Shown: positions 1-7,173, counted from the first letter of the stretch. The stretch is 64,000 nucleotides of DNA from Epsilonproteobacteria bacterium UBA4036 (GCA_002382325.1 DGAG01000012.1:62001-126000); one strand, 5' to 3'. Translations and numbers: made by a program. Notes: generated from the sequence alone by a model not told the origin.

Positions 1-238
1 CAGCAGCAATAACTATATCATAGCCTTGAGCGTCACCTTTTTCATAGGTTTTTACCAAATGAGTTAAGCGGTGTTGTTGGATTAATGCCATTGTGGCTTC
101 ATTGTAGGCTTGGGCAATAAGTGTAATATTGTGGGTAAAATCGAGCAGATGTTCGAGTTTTTCTAATGCAACATTTCCCCCACCTACGATTAAAATCTTT
201 TTATCATCAAACTTCAAAAATGCAGGAAAATATGCCAT
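1..238 (-). CDS. Precorrin-2 dehydrogenase / sirohydrochlorin ferrochelatase-like, 3' end cut by window
   Basis: The first 79 residues of a leftward gene are visible; the rest lies outside the window. They start MAYFPAFLKF and carry the nucleotide-binding loop ILIVGGGNVALEKL typical of the Met8p/SirC/CysG-N family, which oxidises precorrin-2 to sirohydrochlorin with NAD+. The ATG is preceded by AAAGG at good spacing. Sirohydrochlorin gives siroheme, the cofactor of the NirB encoded at 29730-32171 and the substrate of the siroheme decarboxylase at 8172-9191, so the gene fits its setting. It lies 74 bp behind the two-TM gene and may belong to the same leftward operon as the heme-copper enzyme. 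A ferrochelatase or CysG methylase fusion cannot be judged from this fragment. Confidence 0.8.
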   Translation of the reverse strand, partial: MAYFPAFLKFDDKKILIVGGGNVALEKLEHLLDFTHNITLIAQAYNEATMALIQQHRLTHLVKTYEKGDAQGYDIVIAA

Positions 239-312
239 ACAAAAACCTTTGTGTTAAAAAGTTATTCTAACCAAATGAAAATTAGCTTTCCTTAATTTGA
301 ATCAATTTATAC

Positions 313-906
313 TCAATACAACTCCTCTTGTTTAATGTATTGATTGACACACGCACTGTGAATGAGTTTATTGGTATTGGTATACAACGTTTTATATCGT
401 TCAAATTTGAGTTCATGATTGCGTTTGATTTTATTGTACCCATAATACGTTGCCAGTGCAATGAGACCAAAAAGAGTATAAATCACTTCTGAATGAGTCG
501 CATAGAGTTCTGTAAATAAAGCCACCACATTGTGAATCATAAAAATCAGCATAATACCTACTGAACCAATCCAAATCTCATAGGCACTGCCTTTGGAATC
601 CACAGAAAAGTTTTCCAAATTTTTAAGTTCTTGCACATTTTTATTGATGGTATTTTTAGCATCAATCGTTTGTTCAGAATCGTTTTTATCAATTATTAAA
701 GCTTTGGCATGAATCGAAGAGAGTTCTGAATAACGATTGATTAAAATGTACTCTTGAAGTAATGCTTCATCTGTTTGTAAAATCGTTGTAATGGTTTCAC
801 ACGAAAGCTCCATTGATTGATATTTCTCTTTTATTTCAAACAAAATGGTATTGTACAAACTCTCTTCATAAATTTCTTGAGCCACTTTTTGAATATTCAT
901 AACCAT
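313..906 (-). CDS. Two-TM membrane protein of unknown function
   Basis: A 197-residue protein with a helical, charged N-terminal half (about 1-105) and two membrane segments at about 108-127 and 137-156, followed by a basic helical tail. I do not recognise a family. The first ATG (904-906) is preferred over the one two codons later because AGGAG lies 5 nt before it. It follows the heme-copper subunit I gene by 35 bp on the same strand, with a perfect 11-bp palindrome in between, and precedes the precorrin-2 dehydrogenase. Co-transcription suggests an accessory role near the respiratory enzyme, but this is inference only. Confidence 0.7.
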   Translation of the reverse strand: MVMNIQKVAQEIYEESLYNTILFEIKEKYQSMELSCETITTILQTDEALLQEYILINRYSELSSIHAKALIIDKNDSEQTIDAKNTINKNVQELKNLENFSVDSKGSAYEIWIGSVGIMLIFMIHNVVALFTELYATHSEVIYTLFGLIALATYYGYNKIKRNHELKFERYKTLYTNTNKLIHSACVNQYIKQEELY

Positions 907-918
907 CGTATCTCCTTT

Positions 919-942
919 AATGAGACGTTAAAACGTCTCATT
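919..942. repeat. Perfect 11-bp inverted repeat at the end of the heme-copper subunit I gene
   Basis: AATGAGACGTT and AACGTCTCATT are separated by AA. The right arm reaches the first base of the subunit I stop codon, and the left arm ends 13 bp before the start of the next gene. No T-run follows on the minus strand, so a simple terminator is unlikely. An intercistronic mRNA hairpin that protects the upstream message or tunes the downstream gene is more plausible. Confidence 0.6.
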
Positions 943-2588
943 TATACTGTTTTTAATGCAGGTACACACGCTGTTGTATCTAGCGTTGTTTTGGTAAAAA
1001 TGCGTAAAAGTCCATTTAAACCAATACTCATAATCACATTAACCAAAAAACACACCCAAGCTACTATTAACATAAACCCACAAATTCCTGCTAAAATCAT
1101 ATAGGTTTCATACTCACCGTTAATATACAACGTTCGTCGCAACATTCCATCCATGGCTGCCATTCCCATAAACGCTCCCATTCCTATACCACCAATGAGT
1201 TGCCCCCAAAAGTGAATATTGGCAAGTTTTTGACTGTAGAGCTTAACGTTATTTGTTACTATTGGCCAAAGTGTGTACAAGGCTGAATACAACGTCATAC
1301 TAAGACCCACTAAAATCGCCACATGCACATGAGGACCTACAATCCATTGTGTGTTGTGCAAAACTCGATTTAATCCCATGTCCGCTTGTAAGATTCCAGC
1401 AGGTACAGCTAACATAAAGCCTAAAATTCCTGCGAGTAAAAACTTTAATTCGTTACTCATTTTTAACGGTCGCGCACTCCATAACGTCACTAACGTAATA
1501 AACACCGCAATGCCTTGAGTGACCAATTCAAATGCTGTAACCATCTCTCCTGAAACCAGTTTCATCATATTGGGTTGTCCTTGATCTGCCAATAAATGAT
1601 GCGACCAAACAAACCAAGACACTACTAACTCTAAAAGTAAGGCAGCTCGTGCAATGTTTTGCATAAAAAGTTTTTTGCCCGTAATAAGCATGGCCAATAA
1701 ATACCATGTTCCTGCGACATAAATGAGCACCAACCCATCGGCGATTAAATCCAATCCCCACCAAAAAAAATTTTTATACAATAAGGCATTAACCGATGTA
1801 TAATCCATAGGAACACCTGCTAGTTCAGCAAAAATATAGATCAAAATTAAAATCCCACACGTTAAAATGACCAACGCATCCAAAAAGGTATCTATCGTTC
1901 CTCGAAAAATCGCAACCACAGGCAATGAAACCGCTGGTTCTTTAGCATACGGCTCTTTGCCTTGCATTTTATATAAAATATTTAAAAATCCATCAATACC
2001 CAATGCTGAAATCAGTAAAGGTTTAATGGGGCGTTTCTCATGCCCTTTTTCCGTATAAAATACCGTGGCAAAAATATTGTAAATGAATCCAATCGTACCA
2101 AACATAATAAGTGCAATTCCACCCACAAACACCAAACCACCCACAGCATTGTACTGCTTAAAATCAACGGGCAATGGCCAATACAGTGTGTAAAGAGGTG
2201 CGTAGTGGTAAATAAATCCTCCCAACCACGAAGACAACGCCCCAACGGCGATGAGTATCCATGTCCAATTGGCAATTTTGACACTGTACAATGGTTTGTT
2301 CATCAAATACGGCACTAAAAAGGTAAATGCCCCAAACACCAATAAATAGGTTGAACCAAATATCCCTACAATGGGATGTACGGTCATAATTGAAAAGTAA
2401 TGAGACTCATCAATAAACGGTAACGGTGTGATTTGCTGAGCGCGCATCATCATTCCCTCAATTGCCGCTAACCCATAATACAACACTCCCACAATAACCG
2501 CTCGCAGTGTAACTTTTTGAACAGCGGTAAGCCCTTGGGCATTTAAGCCCCCTTCATTTCCATGAAGCAATGTTTTAAGAACGCTCAT
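942..2588 (-). CDS. Heme-copper oxidase superfamily catalytic subunit, NO-reductase-like active site
   Basis: A 548-residue polytopic protein of about 14 helices. Heme ligands are readable: H71 in MTVHPIVG and H422 for the low-spin heme, H420 (GPHVHVA) for the high-spin heme. Two active-site metal ligands, H330-H331 (WSHHLLAD), are present. The third, normally the His of HPEVY or of the NOR motif WWxxHLWVEG, aligns with D280 in FFWWGLDLIADGL. No cross-linked Tyr motif is visible. An oxygen reductase needs three His, whereas Asp at this place is compatible with the alternative NO reductases proposed in this superfamily. The gene overlaps its subunit II by 14 nt, and the pair sits behind a Crp/Fnr-type box in a nitrogen-oxide gene neighbourhood. 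Automatic annotation would probably read cbb3-type oxidase subunit I. The NO reductase function is inferred. Confidence 0.8.
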   Translation of the reverse strand: MSVLKTLLHGNEGGLNAQGLTAVQKVTLRAVIVGVLYYGLAAIEGMMMRAQQITPLPFIDESHYFSIMTVHPIVGIFGSTYLLVFGAFTFLVPYLMNKPLYSVKIANWTWILIAVGALSSWLGGFIYHYAPLYTLYWPLPVDFKQYNAVGGLVFVGGIALIMFGTIGFIYNIFATVFYTEKGHEKRPIKPLLISALGIDGFLNILYKMQGKEPYAKEPAVSLPVVAIFRGTIDTFLDALVILTCGILILIYIFAELAGVPMDYTSVNALLYKNFFWWGLDLIADGLVLIYVAGTWYLLAMLITGKKLFMQNIARAALLLELVVSWFVWSHHLLADQGQPNMMKLVSGEMVTAFELVTQGIAVFITLVTLWSARPLKMSNELKFLLAGILGFMLAVPAGILQADMGLNRVLHNTQWIVGPHVHVAILVGLSMTLYSALYTLWPIVTNNVKLYSQKLANIHFWGQLIGGIGMGAFMGMAAMDGMLRRTLYINGEYETYMILAGICGFMLIVAWVCFLVNVIMSIGLNGLLRIFTKTTLDTTACVPALKTV

Positions 2589-3177
2589 GTTGTACCTTTC
2601 TCATTGCATATTTGTCATTGGTTTCGCACCCTTGGACTTCAAACGCATTTTCATAATAAATATACGCCCCTTTGGGTCCTGAGTATTCGGTTGAACGAAT
2701 AGAGTAAACTCCATTTTTTTCAAATTTCCACATCAGTTGATTGGAACTTCCAGGTACGACTTGCATTTGTAACACCATAGAGTTGTTTTGTCGAAACAGT
2801 CCAAACCCATAGGTTAAATCTTTTGAGTCCACATCAAACAAAACATACTCTTGACATTGTGCGATGATTCTTTTTTGAGGCAATTCAAAATGGTGGTCTT
2901 TGACCACAATATTAACTACCTTATCAGGAGTGATATGATCTCGTTTAAAATCAATTTCCACCCACGGTATTTTATTGAATGTTACAATATGAATCGCAAC
3001 TCCTACTGTAACTAACACTCCCACATATCCATAAAATATACTGGGCTTAACTATTCTTGGCTTTCCTTTGGGCGACATCACACCAAAAGCAAACCACGCT
3101 ATCAACAACATTACCGAAACGGTATAAATGGTGTAGACAATTTTTAACATATTCAATACATCAGTAGAATCTGTCAT
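2575..3177 (-). CDS. Cytochrome c oxidase subunit II-like protein lacking CuA ligands
   Basis: A 200-residue protein with two N-terminal membrane helices (about 11-33 and 45-65) and a periplasmic cupredoxin domain (about 85-190). The CuA loop that normally reads C-x3-C-x3-H appears as S162-TEY-S166-GPKG170: both Cys are Ser and the His is Gly. The upstream His of the usual HGF motif is Y123 (LTYGFGLF). The fold is kept but the copper site is gone, so electrons cannot enter from cytochrome c through CuA. Quinol or another donor is implied. It is the first gene of the operon with the catalytic subunit at 942-2588. Confidence 0.8.
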   Translation of the reverse strand: MTDSTDVLNMLKIVYTIYTVSVMLLIAWFAFGVMSPKGKPRIVKPSIFYGYVGVLVTVGVAIHIVTFNKIPWVEIDFKRDHITPDKVVNIVVKDHHFELPQKRIIAQCQEYVLFDVDSKDLTYGFGLFRQNNSMVLQMQVVPGSSNQLMWKFEKNGVYSIRSTEYSGPKGAYIYYENAFEVQGCETNDKYAMRKVQHERS

Positions 3178-3491
3178 AACCTCTTTCTCCTTTTGCTTAA
3201 CATCTAAAACGAAGTATAAATCAATACTATTTTATAAACATTGACATATATCAAGATTGTATATTTAATATACATTTATATTAGATAATTAATAACTGTA
3301 CTGTATGTATAAAAGATATGCCTTTTATGTATTAATTTTAGTTCATTTTAAAAATATTACAGTTTGTCATATTTTTAAGATAGTTTTTCTTTTTTTGTTA
3401 TTGTTTTAAAAATTGAATCATAGGAACAGATATAGAACTCATCCTTGAAGATATACACAATAAAATATTTACTGTTCGAGGTGTTCAAGTT
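3178..3491. other. Intergenic control region of the heme-copper operon
   Basis: This AT-rich stretch holds a Crp/Fnr-type box at 3241-3254 for the leftward operon. Its right end (3417-3491) is in frame with, and resembles the N-terminus of, the ORF6N gene that follows. No RNA gene was seen. Confidence 0.6.
3241..3254. promoter_or_regulatory. Crp/Fnr (DNR/FNR-type) box
   Basis: TTGACATATATCAA is a near-perfect dyad of the TTGA-N6-TCAA class. It lies 64 bp upstream of the subunit II start codon. A box of the same class with TTGAC half-sites stands 68 bp before napA at 11352-11365. The Crp/Fnr protein encoded at 9670-10302 has the E-x-x-S-R recognition helix that reads TTGA half-sites and is the obvious candidate regulator. 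Confidence 0.65.
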
Positions 3492-4304
3492 ATGCTGGAC
3501 AGTGATTTGGCAAAACTTTACACTATAGAAACAAAAACATTTAATCAGGCAATAAGAAGAAATATCAAAAGATTTCCTGAAGATTTTAGATTTCAACTCA
3601 ATAATGATGAAAAAAATGAACTGGTAACAAAATGTTACCAGTTGCAAAACTTAAAACATTCCTATATCAATCCTTATGTTTTCACTGAACAAGGGGTGTC
3701 AATGTTAAGTGCAGTTTTAAAAAGTGATATAGCAATCAACAGAAGTGTACAAATCATCAGAGCTTTTGTAAATATGAAACAATTTATATCATCAAATAAC
3801 GACCTTTTTAAAAAGATAGATACTCTTGAGAAAAAGCAAATAGAACATGAGATAAAATCAGATGAAAAATTTGATAAGATATTTGTTGCATTAGAACAAA
3901 AACAATTAAAGCCAACACAAGGCATATTTTACGATGGTCAAATTTTTGATGCCTATCGTTTTATATCTGATTTATTAAGACAAGCCAGTAAAACAGTTAT
4001 TCTCATCGATAATTATATTGATGATACTACACTGACGATTTTCAGTAAAATTCCCCATATAAAAGTAACTATCTACACGCATACCATATCCAAACAACTC
4101 AAACTGGATTTAGAGAAATACTATACTCAATATAATAATATCTCTGTAAAAATATTTAAAAATTCTCACGACAGATTCCTTATCATTGATAATAAAACAA
4201 TTTTTCATATAGGGGCAAGTTTAAAAGACCTCGGCAAAAAATGGTTCGCTTTTTCAAAAATGGATATGGCTTTATTTGAGGATATGTTTTCTAAGTTGGA
4301 GTAA
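3492..4304 (+). CDS. ORF6N-domain protein with C-terminal PLD-like region, start uncertain
   Basis: From the first ATG the protein has 270 residues. Residues 1-80 match the ORF6N DNA-binding domain seen in phage antirepressor-like proteins (VMLDSDLAKLY, NIKRFPEDFRFQL, YVFTEQGVSML). A coiled segment follows (about 90-135), then a C-terminal part with a phospholipase-D-like motif (SHDRFLIID, FHIGASLKDLG). The reading frame stays open upstream to 3417 and the extra codons encode family-like sequence (IHNKIFTVRGVQV), yet no ATG, GTG or TTG occurs there before the stop at 3414. Either the true 5' end has been lost or an unusual start is used. The gene lies beside an IS110 element and an Abi-alpha gene in a variable island and may be a remnant of phage or plasmid origin. 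Confidence 0.75.
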   Translation: MLDSDLAKLYTIETKTFNQAIRRNIKRFPEDFRFQLNNDEKNELVTKCYQLQNLKHSYINPYVFTEQGVSMLSAVLKSDIAINRSVQIIRAFVNMKQFISSNNDLFKKIDTLEKKQIEHEIKSDEKFDKIFVALEQKQLKPTQGIFYDGQIFDAYRFISDLLRQASKTVILIDNYIDDTTLTIFSKIPHIKVTIYTHTISKQLKLDLEKYYTQYNNISVKIFKNSHDRFLIIDNKTIFHIGASLKDLGKKWFAFSKMDMALFEDMFSKLE

Positions 4305-4452
4305 AGAGTTTGGGGTTGTGTGGTTTTGCTTGAGATTTTAGTTTTTTTATGCTCTTGAAAACCTAAAGATTTCCGCCTTTTACTTTTTAATGGTAAAAAG
4401 TAACAAAAAGCCACCAACAAAGCTTCAAAGCCCTTTGGGGTTCCCTCACTTA

Positions 4453-4548
4453 TTATTTTTTATTTCTGCCTGCGGAACTCCTCGAAAAAGTGCGTTTAGC
4501 ACTTTTCTCTCGTCAAACAGTCCTCGGCTTTACCGAAATAAAAAATAA
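4453..4548. repeat. Palindromic intergenic repeat, copy 1 (intact)
   Basis: A 96-bp foldback. The outer stem is a perfect 14-bp pair (TTATTTTTTATTTC at 4453-4466 with its complement at 4535-4548). The interior holds a second hairpin, GTGCGTTTAGCAC at 4490-4502, and the conserved stretch GTCAAACAGTCCTCGG. It is an inverted copy of the repeat interrupted by the IS110 element. The similarity runs further out to about 4352 (with 6163), so the full repeated unit is near 170-200 bp. The outer stems of the two copies differ in sequence but both pair, which indicates selection for structure. Confidence 0.75.
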
Positions 4549-4686
4549 ACGCTCGGCTTTTCAGATGTTGGAAAGAATGGGATAAGGACATTGACATATT
4601 TGATTTTCTAAGATTACAACTTCACTGACTTTAATTTACTAAAGATAGTTTGAAGTGTAGGGATTTAATTCCTGCCTTTGATGAAG

Positions 4687-4726
4687 CTAAGATTTTAGGC
4701 TTTTTTTTCGGGGAACAGCGAGGACT
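4687..4726. repeat. Palindromic intergenic repeat, copy 2, left piece (split by IS110)
   Basis: The piece begins with CTAAGATTTTAG and a T8-C run and ends GCGAGGACT at the insertion core. Joined to 5997-6072 it gives a 116-bp foldback whose outer arms (4687-4709 with 6050-6072) pair almost completely. The restored centre GAGGACTGTTTGA matches the complement of copy 1 around 4514-4525. Confidence 0.7.
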
Positions 4727-4734
4727 CGTATACT

Positions 4735-4945
4735 AGAAATAATGGAGATATGATAATATATTTTCATAGAGTTAGTTAAAATGATATATCGGCGAGGATT
4801 GGAAGAAATTAAATTAATAATTATCTTGGCAAACAGTTGGATAGTCATATTTAAATTTGAGTGGCAACAATAACAGTTTAACTAGTTAGTATTCACGAGT
4901 ACAAAGTTTATATGACAAATCAGGTAGGAGAAATCCTACCCTAAC
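4735..4945 (+). ncRNA. Putative bridge RNA of the IS110 element
   Basis: The non-coding left end carries four ordered guide-like segments. GCGAGGA (4792-4798) equals the left target 4718-4724. CAAACAG (4830-4836) is complementary to the right target CTGTTTG (5995-6001). GTGGCAA (4861-4867) equals the left donor at the element's right end (5988-5994). ACGAG (4895-4899) is complementary to the right donor CTCGT (4725-4729). This is the order target loop then donor loop described for IS110 bridge RNAs. A stable hairpin with a GAAA loop follows (4923-4940). The exact 5' and 3' ends are guesses. Confidence 0.7.
4923..4940 (+). other. GNRA-capped hairpin between bridge RNA guides and transposase
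   Basis: GGTAGGA and TCCTACC form a perfect 7-bp stem closed by GAAA. It lies 24 nt after the last guide and 37 nt before the transposase ATG. It may be the 3' stem of the bridge RNA or limit read-through into the transposase. Confidence 0.55.
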
Positions 4946-4977
4946 GAACTCTTTATCCTAAAATAAAGGTTCTAGAA

Positions 4978-5964
4978 ATGTATTCTATCGGATTAGATAT
5001 TAGTAAGTCAACAATCAATGTATATGTTCCTTATAATGATTTAGACTTAGTTATTGAAAACAGCTTAAAAGGGATAAAAACTTTATACTCAAAACTAAAA
5101 AAACAGTATAAAAAAGAACTTGATAAATTAGTGTTTGTTTATGAACCAACTGGGAATTATTCTTCACTTTTAAAATCTTTTTGTGCAAATAAAAATATTC
5201 GATGTTTTATCATTAATCCTAAACAAAGTTCTAACTATGCAAAAGCATTAGGAAATAAAACTAAAACAGATAAAATAGATGCAAAAATGTTAAGTAGCGC
5301 TATAACCCTTGCAAATAAAAAAGATATAAAAGTACCAGTACTTAACATACTTTACGAAAAGTTACAAGAATTAATGATTTATAAATCATTAATTGTAAAA
5401 CAAAAAACTCAATGTATGAATCATTTAGAATCTAAACAATATAATACTTCTACATATTTAGTTAATAAATTAAAAAAAAAGATAGAATTATTGCAAAAAG
5501 AGGAAGAAGACATTCTAGAAAAAATAAAGTTATTGTTAAAAACTGATGATACATTATATAAATCATTTTTAAATCTACAAACAATAAAAAGAGTTGGAGA
5601 AAAAATAGCTATAGAATTATTGTTGCATTTTATTAAATATCCCGATGCAAATAAAAAACAAATTGTCTCATTGGCTGGATTAGAACCAATTTATAGAGAA
5701 TCTGGAAGCTCATATAAAACAAAAGCAAGAATTTCTAAAAGTGGATCCGTGAGCTGTCGTTCAGCATTATTTATGGCAGTTTTTAGCTATCAACAATTAG
5801 ATTTACCATTGATTGAATTTTATAAAAGATTAAAAGAAAAAGGCAAATCAACCAATGTAATTAAAGTGGCTTTAATGAGAAAATTACTCATACTAGCTCA
5901 TTCTCTTTATAAAAATAACCAGTGTTATGAGGAAGAAAAATATGTTAAATATGCGGGCAATTAA
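4978..5964 (+). CDS. IS110-family transposase (bridge-RNA-guided recombinase)
   Basis: A 328-residue protein. The N-terminal RuvC-like DEDD domain shows D7 (GLDISKS), the Glu of VYEPTGNYS (about residue 57) and the Asp pair of TDKIDAK (about 99 and 102). A Lys-rich coiled segment covers about 140-190. The C-terminal Transposase_20 domain includes IKRVGEKIA, LAGLEPIYRESGSS and ISKSGSVSCRSAL, which hold the catalytic Ser region of the family. The length equals that of complete IS110/IS621 enzymes and no frameshift is seen, so it may be active. Arg codons are mostly AGA here, unlike the CGA-rich neighbouring core genes, which fits foreign origin. A short right end follows the stop codon. Confidence 0.95.
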   Translation: MYSIGLDISKSTINVYVPYNDLDLVIENSLKGIKTLYSKLKKQYKKELDKLVFVYEPTGNYSSLLKSFCANKNIRCFIINPKQSSNYAKALGNKTKTDKIDAKMLSSAITLANKKDIKVPVLNILYEKLQELMIYKSLIVKQKTQCMNHLESKQYNTSTYLVNKLKKKIELLQKEEEDILEKIKLLLKTDDTLYKSFLNLQTIKRVGEKIAIELLLHFIKYPDANKKQIVSLAGLEPIYRESGSSYKTKARISKSGSVSCRSALFMAVFSYQQLDLPLIEFYKRLKEKGKSTNVIKVALMRKLLILAHSLYKNNQCYEEEKYVKYAGN

Positions 5965-5996
5965 GTAAATATTTATGAGTTCTTAAGGTGGCAACT

Positions 5997-6072
5997 GTTT
6001 GAGGAGAGAAAAGTGCTAAATGCACTTTTTCGACGAGTTCCACAGCGCAGAAAAAAAAGTCTAAAATCTTAG
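5997..6072. repeat. Palindromic intergenic repeat, copy 2, right piece
   Basis: It starts at the IS110 junction with GTTTGAGGAGAG, contains the inner hairpin GTGCTAAATGCAC and ends with the outer arm at 6050-6072, which pairs with 4687-4709. Similarity to copy 1 resumes at 6100-6163 (AAAAAGTAAG, GCGGAAACC, GGTTTTCAAGAG). The remaining sequence up to 6260 holds no gene that I can support. Confidence 0.7.
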
Positions 6073-6260
6073 GGTCTGTTCCTTCATCAACTTGGCAGTC
6101 TTTTTTGCTTACTTTTTCGAGACCAAAAAGTAAGAAAGCGGAAACCCTTGTGGTTTTCAAGAGAGCCTCTATTTTACTATATTTCAGAAATTCGTATCCT
6201 TAAAATTCTTTATCTGAACTAAGTATCTTTAGTATTTTATCAAGAAGATTTTGTTAGATT

Positions 6261-7061
6261 TTACTTTAAACATATTTCTACAAATCTAGTTCCATAATTT
6301 GTAAATTTCAATATGTAATTAGTTGTTGTTTTAAATTCAAACTTGTCTGCTCCAGGAATTGCAAAACCAGGAAGTTGACTCATCAAATCTTCTTCAATTT
6401 TAGAAGTTCTAGTTTCAACTACTTCTATAAGTTTTAATCTTTGTAAATTATCATAATAAGTATTGGAATTTTCTTTATCAATATTGATTTCATTACAAAT
6501 TTTATTAAAACTATTTCTTAACATTATTGATAAATTTGAATTTTTTGATGTATTCATAAAGTTACATACAATAGGATATTTTTCTTCATTCGATAACAGT
6601 TGAAGAAGCCTTGCTTCTTCAACTGTTAATTGTTTAATTACTTCAACATATGATGGATGAGTTCTATCTGTAGTATCTTGATTTAATGATTTTGCGAGAA
6701 GATTTGCATACATTTCTTTTAAACTTTCTTTATGTCCTGCAAATTTTAATGCTTCTAGTACTGGTCCAGCTACTGTAGGATCAGGAGTACATATTTTTTC
6801 TTCAGGAATATCTTTAAGTTTTTCAGCGACATCATTTTCAATAAAACTTTTTAACTTATCTGCTCCCCACACAACACAGCTAATTGGTAATAAAGCTACA
6901 TTAATAGCTTTTCCTAAAGTTTCTAGTGATTTTCCAAGTTGTTTTGTAACGGGTTGTAATCCATCTTCATAAATTGGAATTGCTTTTACTAATCCTGTTG
7001 TGGCATTAATTATATCTTTTGTATTTGAACTTTGTGATTCTATATTTTCTGATTCACTCAA
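6261..7061 (-). CDS. Abi-alpha (former DUF4393) family protein, putative abortive-infection factor
   Basis: A 266-residue protein. Residues about 40-190 carry the family core: VTKQLGKSLETLGKAINVAL, the hydrophobic LPISCVVWGADKLK, then a helical block with PDPTVAGPVLEAL and EMYANLLAKSLN followed by HPSYVEVIKQLT. The C-terminal part (about 190-266) is less conserved. Abi-alpha proteins are grouped with phage-exclusion genes, but their mechanism is unknown to me. The gene sits next to the IS110 element, is AT-rich and uses AGA for Arg, so it is probably an acquired defence gene. No partner gene is visible. Confidence 0.75.
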   Translation of the reverse strand: MSESENIESQSSNTKDIINATTGLVKAIPIYEDGLQPVTKQLGKSLETLGKAINVALLPISCVVWGADKLKSFIENDVAEKLKDIPEEKICTPDPTVAGPVLEALKFAGHKESLKEMYANLLAKSLNQDTTDRTHPSYVEVIKQLTVEEARLLQLLSNEEKYPIVCNFMNTSKNSNLSIMLRNSFNKICNEINIDKENSNTYYDNLQRLKLIEVVETRTSKIEEDLMSQLPGFAIPGADKFEFKTTTNYILKFTNYGTRFVEICLK

Positions 7062-7136
7062 TTATTTATCCTCTCTTCAACTTAACAATTTATCAATTTT
7101 ACATTATATACAAGCCATCCTAAAAATATCATAGAC

Positions 7137-7164
7137 AAAACAAGCACCCAACAGTGCTTGTTTT
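7137..7164 (-). terminator. Terminator of the SDR gene
   Basis: An 11-bp perfect stem, AAAACAAGCAC with GTGCTTGTTTT, encloses a 6-nt loop and lies 10 bp beyond the SDR stop codon. The stem itself ends in a T-run on the minus strand. Confidence 0.75.
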
Positions 7165-7173
7165 CCAAAAAAA

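Larger units (their letters stand above)
4727..5996 (+). mobile_element. IS110-family insertion sequence, about 1,270 bp
   Basis: The limits follow from the flanks. A CT dinucleotide ends the left flank (4725-4726, GCGAGGACT) and another ends the right side of the element (5995-5996, GTGGCAACT). Joining GCGAGGACT to GTTTGAGGAG restores the sequence of a second intergenic repeat copy. This gives a left end of 251 bp, a 987-bp transposase gene and a right end of about 30 bp, close to the IS621-type layout. There are no terminal inverted repeats, as usual for the family. Whether the core belongs to the left or right edge is ambiguous by 2 bp. Confidence 0.8.

Noticed and set aside
1528..2318. 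Several frames of 60-90 codons inside the heme-copper gene on both strands
   Set aside because: They are shadows of the conserved coding frame.
942..2588. Annotation as cbb3-type cytochrome oxidase subunit I
   Set aside because: One CuB His is replaced by Asp280, no fixO/ccoO-like cytochrome subunit is present and the neighbour is a CuA-less subunit II.
4205..4420. Reading frame of 71 codons on the minus strand overlapping the ORF6N gene end and the repeat
   Set aside because: It is translated repeat sequence without RBS and is antisense to a supported gene.
4297..4977. Search for terminal inverted repeats of the IS110 element
   Set aside because: The long inverted arms (4352-4521 with 5994-6163) lie outside the CT-core limits and belong to the intergenic repeat, not to the IS ends.
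5945..6160. Reading frame of 71 codons on the minus strand across the right repeat arm
   Set aside because: Its sequence is the intergenic repeat in translation; such frames recur with the repeat and have no RBS.
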